Of a DNA stretch of 39,926 bases, positions 21,310 through 31,715 are shown piece by piece (the first letter of the stretch is position 1; the number at the start of each line of letters is the position of its first letter). The DNA comes from Emiliania huxleyi CCMP1516 (lineage: Eukaryota; Haptophyta; Isochrysidales; Noelaerhabdaceae), in NCBI RefSeq assembly GCF_000372725.1, contig NW_005197722.1:649325-689250 (forward strand), given 5' to 3'. The translations under genes and the position numbers were made by a program. Under the pieces are notes generated by a model that was given only the letters and a program-made list of their open reading frames with translations, made no database searches and had not been told where the DNA came from.

Positions 21310-21522
21310 GTGATGTGTATATGCAGCGCCTTGCCGTCCGCGCAAGCTCTCCTCGGCGGTGTCGTCCGCGACCCGGCGCCCGCCGCGCAGCGGCGGATGA
21401 GAATTGAGATGGCCGACGCCGCGGCGGCGATGGAGGATAAGAAGGGCAGCTGGCAGAAGCTGATGGGCAGCGTTGTCAACGATCTCGGCCGTAGGAGTCA
21501 ATGTCGACGATCGTGTCGATGA
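21310..21522 (+). CDS. Weak open frame, possible exon fragment
   Basis: A helical stretch (AAAAMEDKKGSWQKLMGSVV) looks coding and is followed by GTAGGA, a possible donor. No partner exon was recognised, so this may be a gene relic or chance. Confidence 0.25.
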   Translation: MMCICSALPSAQALLGGVVRDPAPAAQRRMRIEMADAAAAMEDKKGSWQKLMGSVVNDLGRRSQCRRSCR

Positions 21523-22051
21523 CGTCGAGCGGCCTCAGGGTCGCCACTGAAGGAAGTTTGTTTTGTGATTGTGTGTTTGCTGTGTGTCGTCGTGGTTTCG
21601 TATCAAGAACTCACTCACTCACTCACACAGCCTTTTCCTCTGCGGGAGGCGCGTACGAGAAAAACAATCTCTCTCTCCGTCTCGTAGTCGTACGAGACAG
21701 CAGGATGTGTGCAGTGTGGCACACTGAGCACTGGGCCCACTGCGGTGGGTGGGTGATCTCTTCTGGTTGGTGGGGTAACCCCCATAAAACCCAATCAAAT
21801 GTGTAACCGACCGAAGTGCTTGGTGATTGCATGGTGAAAGATATCTTTTTATCTTGTCGCGACAAGAGGCACACAGAGCTGTTCCTGTTGCGCGAGGGCG
21901 GGCTGGCGGGTCCGTGAGACATAATGCAGTGAGAGAAGTGAAAGAGAAGCGTCGAAGCAGGACACTAGTACACACAGCGCGTTCAGCGTCGCAGCTTTTC
22001 GCGGGGGGACGTCACGGGGCGCAGGCTGCTGCGCGCCGCCCCCCGGTCCTC

Positions 22052-24203
22052 CTACTCCCCCCTGCCTCCAAAGAGGCCCTCCAGAAAGCTCGTGGCCTTT
22101 GCGGGCGGCGGCGGCGGCGGCGGCGCGCCGAAGCCCGTGCCGAACAGCCCGCCCTTTGGCTCGCCGCGCGGCGGGGCGCCGAAGAGGCTGCCGCCGGGCA
22201 GGCCCCCCGCGCCTGCGGTGTGAATATCAGGGGGGGAGTATACACTCTAAAGCGTGAGTCTCTTGGAGCGCCGCGTGGATCTGTTTACAGGGTGAGGATC
22301 ACCACGAGTACCGCTGATACGGCGGAGTACAGCGGAGTCCGTGCCCTGCCGAGAGCTAGTTGGAATACAGGAACCCGGCTAGAGGAGTTTCGGCTTCACT
22401 CTAGGCTCCGCCGCCATTCCTCTTGCTGCCGGGGACGCCGAACAGGTTGTAGCCGGGGATGCCTAAGGTCAGGTAAGGTTAGGCGAGGTACGGTACACTT
22501 CTCCACACACACACACCACACAAGGTGGCGGACAGGGGGGGGGGGGGGGGGGCAACCCTCGACTCCACTTCTAAACGACAGGGCTGTGTGTGATGAGAGA
22601 GGTTTGAGAGAGGCGTGATGGCTGAGAGAGAGCGCCGGTGTGGGTGAGTGAGAGTGAGTGAGTGAGTGAGTGAGTCGTCCTCGCCCCCAGATCGTGTGTA
22701 GTATACTGACACGGACTGCTTGTGCAGCATCTGCATCTGCATCTGCATCTAGCATTCTAGCTGGGGTGACTATGTGTCGCCGCTCTCGAGGCACACTGTC
22801 TTGTGTCTGGCGCGGCGGTTGGCCGGTTGTGGCGAGGCGCCGTCCCCATCGGTCTGTTGCTGGTGGTTCTGTCCCCAGTTGGTGAGGGGGGGCGCGAAGT
22901 CAAACCAGTCTTTTCATTTCAGCATCTAGCCGGGGAGGGGGGGGTCGCCGGTGATCCGCATGCTCGGGTCAAAGTCCTTGGTCTTCGGCTTGATCGTCCG
23001 CGCGTTCACCTCGGGGAGAGGGCGCAAGGCAGCACGGTGGAGGCCTCCCCACACGCACAGAGGAGAATCTCGGGCCGTGTCGGGCAGTCTCGTCCACTCA
23101 CATACAATCTCGCACAATCTCGGACCGACTCGAAGGGAGGCCCACACACCTCGTTGACGCCGGGGCCAAAGGACCGCCCGCCGGTCGGGTCGTTGGAGAT
23201 GGTTGGGAAGGCGGTGCCTGTGCTCCCGGGCGGGCGCGGTGCAGTGATGGCGGAGGAGGGGGGAGGAGGCGCTGGCGGAGGCAGGTGCAGGTGCGAGGCG
23301 GAGGCAGGTGCGAGGCGGAGGCAGGTGCGAGGCGGAGGCAGGTGCGAGGCGGAGGGGTGGTGGAAGGGGGCGGGTCGGTGGCGGAGGTGGAGGCGTGGAC
23401 GGCGGCGGCTCGGACGGAGGGTGGAAGAGAGAGAGGTAGAGGCTGGCCATCTGAGCGCAGCTGTGTCTGTGTCTGTGTCTGTGTCTGTGTCTGTGTCTCT
23501 GTCTGTGTCTGTGTCTCTGTCTGTGTTTTTATAACCGAGTGGGTCGGAGATGAAGCCCTTCAGCCCAAAGGCCCAGTCGGTGACGACCGCGAACGGGCTC
23601 TGCCAGGCACGGGGCGGCGGCGTTGAGGGAGGGGGCGGGGGCATATGCATGCATACGTGTGTGCATGCGAGGGCGGCGGAGCGAGCAGCCCACCGGAGAG
23701 AGGACTGGCAGGGACGTGGGGTGGAGGAGGAGGCAATGGTGGGAGGGGGAGGGCGGCGTGAGGAGGACGCGAACGGCAGCAGGGCGATTAGTGAGCAAGC
23801 AGGGAAAGAGAGATGTGAGCACCTTCATCACGCTGGCAGTATAGTACCCGTCCTTTGCGAGCGATGGCCGCTGGTTCATGTTGTAGCTCTGCTGCCCGTT
23901 CTTGTCGAGGTAGTCGGCCCATCCGACCTCACTCTACAGGGTCGGGGAGGCTCGGGCGGCGAGAGGAATGGGGCGAGGGACGATTCGCTGCAAAGGCGCC
24001 ATGTAAGGGTTCGCTTGCCCCTCGTCGGCGAGTTCGCCGGCGAGAGCCTTCTCGAGCATGGTCTCGTCCATCCCGACGGCGGGAACGCGCGCGGCGGCGA
24101 TGGTGCCGCTCCTGGGCGCCAGCGGCGCCTGCAGCGAGCAGCCGGCCAGGATCAGTCCCAGCATAGGTCGAAGGCCGCGGATGCTTTCCCTCTTGGTGCC
24201 CAT
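22052..24203 (-). CDS. Unknown 233-residue protein, seven exons, possibly targeted
   Basis: Exons are 24203-24000, 23933-23823, 23599-23536, 23217-23150, 23009-22949, 22462-22430 and 22212-22052. Every junction keeps frame to a total of 702 nt. Introns 1, 5 and 6 are GC-AG; 2, 3 and 4 are GT-AG. The N-terminus (LRPMLGLILAGCSLQAPLAP) resembles a signal or plastid-targeting leader. The conserved-looking core runs EVGWADYLDKNGQQSYNMNQ, ASVMKSPFAVVTDWAFGLKG, FISDPLGTAFPTISNDPTGG and KPKTKDFDPSMRITG. The tail is Gly/Phe/Pro-rich (GSLFGAP, GGLFGTGFG, Pro run, FLEGLFGG). I recognise no family. A lumenal or membrane-associated plastid role is only a guess from the leader. Confidence 0.75.
23460..23527 (-). 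repeat. (TGTGTC)n minisatellite in intron 3 of the 233-residue gene
   Basis: Hexamer TGTGTC with TCTGTC variants, about 11 copies. The same intron holds four copies of a 17-bp unit GTGCGAGGCGGAGGCAG at about 23286-23353. Confidence 0.85.
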
Positions 24204-24791
24204 AAAATGGGAAAAGAATTCTAAAGCAGCGTCTCTCACAGCACACTGGCACGACAAGGGCGCGAAGTTTTAGGTTGTTTGTTTGGGGTATGAGCCAAAT
24301 CTTGTGTCGTTCGTCACAGTGGGGCGAACCGCGGTGCTTTGGGAGAGAGAGAGGAGAGATGCTTTGGTCGCACGAGACGCGAGCCGCGGTCGGTGCTGAC
24401 TGCTGTCCGGTGGTCGAGCCGCGTGCTGCGCGGAGCCGCGGTGCTATTCGAGCAAACGAGCGGAGAGACGCCAGCGCGCTCACGATTGACTTTTGTCACG
24501 TTTTTGTTTTATTCTTTTTGGTGCTCTGCTCTTCGCGGCCCCCCACATCGATGTGGCCATACGCCAGTCCGAGCCTGGCTGTTCTTCACCTTTCTACCTA
24601 CCTACCTACGGCGCAGCGAGATCGCTGGTGTCTACTAGCTCCGAGTAGAGGCGGCAAGCGCGGAGCTCCCTCGGAGAACCCGTGTTTGTTTACTCTATGG
24701 CCGCTTAATTTTTGGGGTTTTTTAGCTTGGCGCTTTTCTTTTTTCGTTGGCACCGGTGCGAGAGAGGTGTGCCTCCGCTGCTGTCCGACCC
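24204..24791. promoter_or_regulatory. Divergent upstream region
   Basis: This region lies between divergent genes: the 233-residue protein (minus) and the LON protein (plus). The minus leader shows AGAATTCTTTTCCCATTTT just before the ATG. A T-rich tract (24700-24745) precedes the LON gene. There is no firm gene inside. Confidence 0.4.
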
Positions 24792-25787
24792 ATGCTGCAG
24801 CTCTCGATTCTCCACGGCGCCGCATTGCTCCGTCTCCCAAGCCACCAAAGCAGGGCCTCCTTCGACAACCCAGCACGACCGGGCGTGGGCGCAGCCACCT
24901 GGCTAGCTTTGCGACGACGGTCCCTCCCCGCCTTGGGCTTCTCCGACCAGCACCTGCTCGTGCCCGGCGAGAGACTCAAGTTTTTGACCACCTCGCCGGC
25001 GCAGGCAGCCTCAATCTCTCGCTCCGTTGTCGATAACCACTCGTGCCTCGTCCAGGTGCCGAAGCGAGGCGCCCTCGTCGGTGCCGTGACACCGCTCCTG
25101 GAGGTGGTCAGAGTGGAGGAGTCGTCCGCCGGCCGCCTCGTCGTGCTCACTCGCTGCGTTGGAAGAGTGCTGGTTAAGGCCGTTCCGGACGAATGCAGCG
25201 TCGTAGTCCGCATGGACACTGACGCCGGCATTTCGACGTGGGTTGGCACCGACGCGCCGAGCATCGTCCAGAAGATTGAGAGGGTGAGGTCCTCCGGCCG
25301 GGCGTTGCAGAGCCGGATCGATCTGCTAGCGGAGCGAGGGGGCGGCTGTCGTGGGGCACACCACCGCTGGCTCCACCAGCCGACCGGTGCGGGGCGGTGC
25401 CGCCCCGTGGCCGATCAGTTCTCGCGGGCGTGCCGCACGCTGGGCCTGCTGCCGCTGGCCTTCCACCCCGGGCTGCTCGCAGTGCTGACGGCGTGGATGA
25501 GCGCCGAGCGGCGCTCGTCGGCGGACGCGGCGCTGATAGCGCCGTACCGCGACGCGTGGGGCGTCGCCGACGCCGAGGCGGCAACGGCGCACCTCCTCTC
25601 CTTTGCGAGCCTCGAGGGCCTCTCTGCCGCGTCGAGGCGCGAGGCGATGCGTGCCCGGGACACGGGCGGGCGGCTCGAGCTCTCGCTGAGGGCGCACGAG
25701 GCGATGGAGAAGAGGCTCGCCGCCGAACTTTCGGTCCGGCGAGCCTTCCCGCCGCCGGGTCGAGGCCAGCACAGTGACTGTGGGTGA
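24792..25787 (+). CDS. LON-domain protein
   Basis: This is a 331-residue single frame. Residues about 45-150 (LGFSDQHLLVPGERLKFL, LVQVPKRGALVGAVTPLLEV, GRLVVLTRCVGRVLVKAV) match the N-terminal substrate-binding LON domain, which occurs alone in eukaryotes, often in organelles or with ubiquitin-linked partners. A helical C-terminal half follows (LLPLAFHPGLLAVLTAWMSA, ATAHLLSFASLEGLSAASRR), as in many such proteins. There is no AAA+ ATPase or Ser-Lys protease part, so it is not a full Lon protease. The first 40 residues are Arg/Ser/Ala-rich and could be a transit peptide. The chosen ATG is the first in the frame; the open frame continues 15 codons upstream. No intron is seen. Confidence 0.75.
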   Translation: MLQLSILHGAALLRLPSHQSRASFDNPARPGVGAATWLALRRRSLPALGFSDQHLLVPGERLKFLTTSPAQAASISRSVVDNHSCLVQVPKRGALVGAVTPLLEVVRVEESSAGRLVVLTRCVGRVLVKAVPDECSVVVRMDTDAGISTWVGTDAPSIVQKIERVRSSGRALQSRIDLLAERGGGCRGAHHRWLHQPTGAGRCRPVADQFSRACRTLGLLPLAFHPGLLAVLTAWMSAERRSSADAALIAPYRDAWGVADAEAATAHLLSFASLEGLSAASRREAMRARDTGGRLELSLRAHEAMEKRLAAELSVRRAFPPPGRGQHSDCG

Positions 25788-26500
25788 GAGACAGTAGTAG
25801 TAAGATACTCTTCTGTGTGTGTGGGTGAGAGACACGAGACGAGAGGTGTGTCCGACTCGATCCGAGAACACGTCGACATCAAACCAACAACCATGGCTCT
25901 CAAGCAAAAGGTAGGGTGCCCAAAAGAAAATAGCTTTCCGTCTCAAAAAGGGACGCACGAGGCAAATCTGATGTTGGAATGTTCCAATAGGAGAGAGGCC
26001 TCTTCCGTTGGGGGACCGAGTACATAGGAAACGAGGGTTCCCCGGTTTGTCACGCGCGAGCACGAGCGTGACACTGCACTTTGCGCCGAGCGCCCGCGGC
26101 TCAGACCTTGTGCAGGCCACCCCTCGGTGAGTGCACCGGTCCGGACCGATGGCGCTCGGTGTGGAGCAAGCAAGACCCCCCCCCCCCCCCATCGGCGCGC
26201 GCTCGCCATTCCAACGGCCGCCAGGAGCACCAAGAGGACTCCTCATGGCTGCACTCAAGTGGGCTTCGACCGGCCTCGGCTGGGGGGGCGGGTTGTCCCG
26301 GCTGCGGACGCCTTCTGCAGCCCCCTGGGCCCGTGACAGCACCCCAAAACTGCCCCTCGGCGGCATACAGCACTGCCAGCCAGCCTCTTCCTCCTCCTCA
26401 AGGGCTGTACTATAGGCCATATTGCGCCGCCTCCTACTAGCAGCCGGGCGGGCGCGCGCCGCGGGCGCCTCGGCGCGCGCACGGCTCGCAAAGTTCGAAC

Positions 26501-26546
26501 GAGTACTGCCGCCCGGCCGCCTCAAGGCTGCCGGGCGGCAGTACTC
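26501..26546. repeat. Perfect 17-bp inverted repeat with 12-nt loop
   Basis: GAGTACTGCCGCCCGGC at 26501-26517 is exactly reversed as GCCGGGCGGCAGTACTC at 26530-26546. No T-run follows, so it is not a simple terminator. Confidence 0.9.
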
Positions 26547-26853
26547 GCCTCGCAAGGCGCGCACCGGCTGCTCTGGCTGCTGCGCCGGCGGCCGCTGCGC
26601 TGGCCGCTGCTGCGCCGGCTGGCGGGCGGCACGGCCGCCGGCGGCCGCTGCACCCGCGCCTTCCCTCGCGGGCGCCGTCGCGCCGCGCGCGCCCAACTCT
26701 GCTGGTACACGGCACGCGCGCGTCACACAGCCGCGGAGAACAGGCGGTGCTGTGCGCGAAGCGCGCGCGATCTCGTAGAGGGAGCGGACCCTGAGTTGAG
26801 GAAATCGGAGGACGCGACCCACTTCGCCACAGACGGTCCCGCGCCTCGCCGCT

Positions 26854-26896
26854 AAGACGGCTACACGACCGCGGCTCGTGTGCGTGTAGCCGTCTT
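26854..26896. repeat. Perfect 13-bp inverted repeat
   Basis: AAGACGGCTACAC at 26854-26866 pairs with GTGTAGCCGTCTT at 26884-26896 around a 17-nt loop. Confidence 0.9.
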
Positions 26897-27141
26897 TGTC
26901 CGGAGTGAATACTCCAACGCGCTCGTCGGTGACGGTGTCCTCCAACCTGCGCCGCGCTCGGCGAACCTCGACAGCGCTTTCGGTGGCATGCAGCTCTTTG
27001 CGACAGAAGCCTGGAGAGCAGCTCCTCTGCTGCTCACACACTCTGCACAGTTGGCACAGCCTACTGTGCGGCTGCCACAGCTGTGACAGCGATGGGCTCG
27101 CCCTCACTGGCCCTCAGTCACTTGTGCTGCGGCTTGTGTGA

Positions 27142-27300
27142 GCGACACTGCTCGGCGACTGCCGGCACACTGTGAGACCATGGGTGTGAGGTAAAACCAC
27201 GCTACCAGCGCTTGGTCACATCGGCCCCGAGGTCAGATCCTTCTACTCTGTTGATGACAAGACTTGTCTACTGGCTGGAGCCGAGCAGGAGACCCAGCGC
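27142..27300. repeat. Arm 2 of the long-range inverted repeat
   Basis: Plus-strand copy of the minus-strand sequence at 470-648. The best block is CTGTGAGACCATGGGTGTGA through CGCTACCAGCGCTTGGTCAC to CCCCGAGGTCAG. Compared with arm 1, about 15 bp (TGTGAGATGCCTC region) is missing before ATCCTTCTACTCTG. Confidence 0.75.
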
Positions 27301-27820
27301 ACAACCCCTGGTCAACTCAGGGTCCACACCCCGTACTTTCAAGGCTGGATCCGGCCATTCCAAGGGTATACCTTTGAGAATCCCCAGCGTCCCACCCTCC
27401 TAGTCACACTCTCAATATCTCGACTAGCCAACATGAAGTGCTGCGATCGGGAGTGCCTTATTTCTTTTTTCCTTTCTTTTTTTGGGTCCTGACTCCTGTG
27501 GGCACCCTACAAAAAATCTCTGCGTAGCTCCTCAGGCGAAAGAGCCGCGAAGACATATTTGGCCGCACACACACGCGCGCACACACGACATAAGAGCCGT
27601 ACACGCGGTCTGGCCGGTGCAGTTTGCCACATAAAAGGTGAGTGAGTGAGAGACGTGTCCCAGCACCCAGGAAGCAATCATGAGAATGAATCAAGCAAGA
27701 AGCATGCCCCGTGTTTGCTGTTTCCAAGATTTCACACACCTCATGAACGCACCCAACGAATATAGCTCAACACAGAGTCGACGCAAGTCGCGGCGGAATA
27801 GCCGCAGAGACGCCCCGTGC
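27301..27820. other. Spacer downstream of the AP2 gene
   Basis: This spacer contains a T/C-rich tract at 27460-27490 and a CACACACGCGCG run. No gene is recognised. Confidence 0.4.
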
Positions 27821-30800
27821 TCACGCCGTGTGCTCGCGCCGCAGCCGCACGTCGTGAGACGGCAGGCGCGCCGCCGCGGCAAGCGCGAACACCGGCGCCG
27901 CCACGCCGACTGGCGCTGCCGCCACCCCGCCTGGCGCTGCCGCCACGCCGGTTGGCGCTGCCGCCACGCCGGTTGGCGCCGCCGCCACCGGGTGTGCGAG
28001 CTCGACTGCGGGAGCCGCATCTACCCTACCCCCACAGTACCCGAACCCCGCCGCGAGCGACCCGATCGACATGTCCGCCAAGGAGCCAGCCGCGGCGACA
28101 GAGCTGCTGTCGGCCGCTGCGCAGGAGGCGGCCGCCGCCGAGGCCGAGGGGGCCTCGGGTGCGGCGGGGCGGAACACGGACCCCAGCGAGTGCCTCTTCC
28201 GGGCGCGAGGGTAGACGCGCGGGTACGCCTTGGGCTGCTGGCGGCGGCCAGAGGTCGTCTCGCCGGCGGCATCCGAGCTGGCCTGCGAGTTGAACGAGTC
28301 TTGCGAGGCGAAGGGCGGGCGCGAGCTGGCGGCGGAGGAGCAGTCGGACTGGCAGCGGCTGATCAGCATGTCATACGGAAGGAGGTCCGAGTGGAGAGTG
28401 ACGACCTGCAGCGGCGGCGCCATCGGCTGCCCCAACGCCATCGGCTGCCCCAACGCCATCGGCTGCCCCAACGCCATCGGCTGTCCCAACGCCATCGGCT
28501 GCCCCAACGCCATCGGCTGCCCCAACGCCATCGGCTGCCCCAACGCCATCGGCTGCCCCAACGCCATCGGCTGCCCCAACGCCATCGGCTGCCCCAACGC
28601 CATCGGCTGCCCCAACGTCTGCCCCGGCGGCGGCTGCACAGCGGAGTGCGGCGGCAAGGTGGCTGTGGGCGGCGGCAGCGCTGACGTCGCGGCCATTGGG
28701 GGGACCGTGGAAGCGGTGGCTGTGGCGCTGGCCCCAGCGGCGCACGCGGCTGCGGCGCCAGAGGCTGCGCCAGAGGCTGCGACGGCGACGGCGGGAGCGG
28801 CGGCGGGGATGGCGGCGGCGGCGGCGGCGGCGGGGATGGCGGCGGCGGTGGTGGCGGCGGCGGTGGCAGTGGCGGCGGCGGAGGAGGAGGAGGCAGCGGT
28901 GGCGGTGGCGGTGGTGGCGGCGGATGAGGAGGAGGAGGAGGGGGGTGGCGCGGCACTTGCTGCGCACGGAGCGGCCGGCTGGGCGCCTGACGAGGCGGCC
29001 CTCGACACGACCACGCTGAAGGCGCTCCTCTTCGCCTCTCCCTCCCCCCGCTCCTCGTGCCGCTCCTCCCCCCCCGCCTCCCCCCCCTCGCCGTCGCTGC
29101 CCCAGACCTCGGTTGGGCGAAGCGGCGCCTCCTCCCCCTCCTCGTCTGCCACGCGCCACACGTCCGCATCGCCGCACGCCGAGAGGCGGCCAGACGCGGC
29201 ATGGCTCGACCAGNNNNNNNNNNNNNNNNNNNNNNNNNNNNNNNNNNNNNNNNNNNNNNNNNNNNNNNNNNNNNNNNNNNNNNNNNNNNNNNNNNNNNNN
29301 NNNNNNNNNNNNNNNNNNNNNNNNNNNNNNNNNNNNNNNNNNNNNNNNNNNNNNNNNNNNNNNNNNNNNNNNNNNNNNNNNNNNNNNNNNNNNNNNNNNN
29401 NNNNNNNNNNNNNNNNNNNNNNNNNNNNNNNNNNNNNNNNNNNNNNNNNNNNNNNNNNNNNNNNNNNNNNNNNNNNNNNNNNNNNNNNNNNNNNNNNNNN
29501 NNNNNNNNNNNNNNNNNNNNNNNNNNNNNNNNNNNNNNNNNNNNNNNNNNNNNNNNNNNNNNNNNNNNNNNNNNNNNNNNNNNNNNNNNNNNNNNNNNNN
29601 NNNNNNNNNNNNNNNNNNNNNNNNNNNNNNNNNNNNNNNNNNNNNNNNNNNNNNNNNNNNNNNNNNNNNNNNNNNCCTCCTCCTCCGCCCCCTCCTCCTC
29701 CCTCTCCTCCTCCTCCTCCGCCTCCGCCTCCGCCGCCTCCGCCTCCGCCTCCTCCTCCTCCGCCGCCGCCTCCGCCTCCGCCTCCGCCTCCTCCTCCTCC
29801 GCCTCCTCCTCCTCCTCCTCCTCCTCCTCCGCCTCCTCCGCCTCCGAGCAAAGGCTGCGCGTCGGCGGAGTCCTCCACCTGCATGAGCGCCGCCGCCGCC
29901 ACCGCCTTCTCCGACGCGAGGTGCTTCGCGTAGCAAAGCGCCGCCTCCTCGGCCGTGGAGAAGTCGCCGAGGCGCAGCTGCCGGCCTCCCTCGGTGACTT
30001 GCACCTTGAAGGGCCGCTTGGCGTAGCACGCGTTGTAGGCGACGCACCTGGGTTCGGGTAGCGTGGGGTAGGGGAGGGTGGCTTCGGGTAGCGTGGGGTA
30101 GGGGAGGGTGGGTTCGGGTACCGTGGGGCAGGGGAGGGTGGGTTCGGGTACCGTGGGGCAGGGGAGGGTGGGTTCGGGTACCGTGGGGTAGGGGAGGGTG
30201 GGTTCGGGTATGTTGGCGACGCACTTGAAGCCCGTGTTCGACCGCGACGAGCGAACGAGCTGCAGGCCGAGCCGTGCCGCCTCGCGCAGCGCCGCCTTTG
30301 CCTCCTCGCTCTGCGACACCATCTTAGGCATCTCCTCCTGCGCCGCCTTTGCGCTCAGCCCCCCGTCGGGCTGCGCTTGCAGCGCGGCGCTCTTGGAGGT
30401 GATGCGCGCACCTGGAAGAGGGGTAGAAGAAGAGAACCATCCGGGCGTGGTTGCAGCGGCTCCCCCTCCTCCCAGGTCCGCATCTGCCGAATCTGCTGCA
30501 TCTCCGGCAGCCTCTCGACTGCCTCTCGGCTTCTCCAGGCTGCCTCTCGACTCATCTCGGCTACTCTCGCGCCCTCGGGCGAGACGTACGACCAGTGGCA
30601 GCGCTTCTCCGCGCCTCGGTACTTTGGGACCACTCGCCTAGTACCATACCCTCCCGAGTCTCGAATCCAGTGCGGGTTCGGTCCCGTGGCTGTAGGGTGA
30701 GCTCGCCAGCCGGAGGCGTAAGCGCCGGGCCAGAGCTTGGCGTCGACCGCCCGCTCGCCCAGCATCTGCTCCTGCTCCCAGTCGAGCAGCGGCTCCTGCA

Positions 30801-31302
30801 GCAAGATCCGGGGCGCGTCTGCTGGCTCGCCGAAACTTGATCCGAGAGGGGGGTTGGTGGTGGGGGGGAGCACCTCGGCGGAGCGGACACGCCGCTTCTT
30901 GACCGGCTGCGGCGGCCCTCCCCCGCCCGCCTCGACCGGCTTGCAGAACCGCCGGTGCGACTGCGGGGTGGTGAGGGCGGGAGGCGGGAGGCGGCGGCAG
31001 GTGGGAGGTGGGTGGCGCCGGGGGGCATTCGAGAAGGGGGGAGGAGGGGGCGAGGAGGGGATGATGGGGCCGCGGCGGGTGGCGGCCGGGGAGCAGCAGG
31101 GCGCTTCGGGGGTCCGTGCCGGCAGGCAGGGAATGGGTCGGCAGGTGGGCAGGCGGCGCCCGCCGCGCGCCTTCATCGCTCCCGCGTTTTGGAAGCTGTT
31201 GCCGCAGATATCACAGACACTCAGGGTTGCGACGCTCTCGACGGCGCGCGAGGCCTGCCAGAGGAGCGTCCCCGGCGCGTCCCCGGACCCGGAGCTGGTC
31301 AT
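27821..31302 (-). CDS. Nuclear regulator: C2HC finger, MBD-like and AP2 domains
   Basis: Exons are 31302-31171, 30960-30707, 30637-30573, 30411-30225 and 30047-27821, the last broken by an unsequenced gap. Exons 1 and 2 join a C2HC finger (Cys30, Cys33, His46, Cys50; CDICGNSFQN). After a basic patch (PVKKRRVRS), the WPGAYASGWRVV and GAEKRCHWSYVSPEG region, joined to ARITSKSAA, resembles a methyl-CpG-binding (MBD/TAM) fold. An AP2 DNA-binding domain follows (NTGFKCVAYN, KRPFKVQVTEGGRQLRLG, DFSTAEEAALCYAKH). After a poly-Gly stretch and the gap, the tail is low-complexity, with 11 GQPMAL repeats and several VAAAPTG repeats, then a basic QPKAYPRVYPRARKRHS segment. The first three introns are GC-AG, the fourth GT-AG. 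The family combination suggests a chromatin-linked transcription factor. Continuity across the gap is assumed. Confidence 0.75.
28421..28618 (-). repeat. Coding 18-bp repeat, 11 copies
   Basis: The plus-strand unit CATCGGCTGCCCCAACGC is repeated 11 times with only two variant bases (one CTGT, one CGTC). On the coding strand it gives Gly-Gln-Pro-Met-Ala-Leu. Near-identity of all copies implies recent expansion and likely length polymorphism. Confidence 0.95.
29214..29675. other. Assembly gap (462 N)
   Basis: The gap lies between a GGC/GGA-rich poly-Gly stretch (29676-29850 on the plus strand as CCTCCTCCG) and the Ser/Ala-rich tail of the AP2 gene. The run is of unknown true length and probably marks an unassembled simple repeat. 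Confidence 0.98.
30048..30224 (-). mobile_element. Introner with 10-bp target duplication in the AP2 domain
   Basis: This 177-nt GT-AG intron splits the AP2 domain. It starts GTGCGTCGCC, and the downstream exon starts GTGCGTCGCC again after GAACCCAG. The interior is about six tandem copies of a 30-bp unit containing GGTACCCGAACCCACCCTCC. The same unit and the same GAACCCAG acceptor end occur at 12614-12681. Confidence 0.9.
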
Positions 31303-31715
31303 GGAGTAGAGAGGGAGCGAACGCGCCGGGCTTCGCCCAGCGCTTTCAGCTGGTTATAAGGTTCCCCATGCGAGTTTCGGGGGGCAAACCCTGCCCGGCC
31401 CCTAGGACCCCGGGTAAGGCCCAGGTGTGGCCTAGGGCATCAGAAGGGACCAAGAGGAGTCCAGTCTGAGCCATAGAGCCCATGTCTTCGCCCCCGAAGG
31501 TCGCGTTCAAATGCCCGGAACGGCCGTCACAGTGGTGTCCGGGTTGGCGTATGGGAAGGTGGGCACATAGACGTGCCGCTCGTCTGCAGCTTTTCAAAAA
31601 AAGTGATGTCGGCACCTGCCTCTCACGCATGCAGGCAGATCGCTACTATAGCTAGTTAGGAGCCGACCGACCCTCGCGTCCGGTGCTCACCGACGGCCAT
31701 CCCCGTCCGCCCCCC
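31303..31715. other. Divergent upstream/downstream spacer
   Basis: The spacer lies between the AP2 gene start and the end of the integrase gene. GGTTATAAGG at about 31350-31359 lies 48 bp upstream of the AP2-gene ATG and may serve as a TATA-like element (TTATAA is palindromic). No gene is seen. Confidence 0.4.

Larger units (their letters stand above)
20235..22051. other. Long tubulin upstream region without a firm gene
   Basis: This region holds the alpha-tubulin leader (GGGAAAGAATTTCATTCCC at 20261-20279), tandem GTTTGTTGCAACGCGAGTCT-like repeats at about 20667-20710, and a CTCACT run near 21612. Two weak reading frames are listed separately. I see nothing else. Confidence 0.4.
25788..27141. 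other. Intergenic, GC-rich with hairpins
   Basis: This stretch holds a C-run (26167-26180), a very GC-rich block at 26415-26780 open in several frames, and two strong hairpins listed separately. The multi-frame openness comes from composition, not from a gene. Confidence 0.45.

Noticed and set aside
24792..25787. Full ATP-dependent Lon protease
   Set aside because: Only the N-terminal LON substrate-binding domain is present. There is no Walker motif and no Ser-Lys catalytic pair.
26422..26790. Several overlapping open frames on both strands in a GC-rich block
   Set aside because: Extreme GC content removes stop codons in every frame. The sequences are Ala/Arg/Gly-only and contain no domain.
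28421..28618. The 18-bp repeat array as a plus-strand gene of Ile-Gly-Cys-Pro-Asn-Ala repeats
   Set aside because: The minus frame continues the AP2 gene's long open tail to a proper stop, whereas the plus frame has no supported domain on either side.
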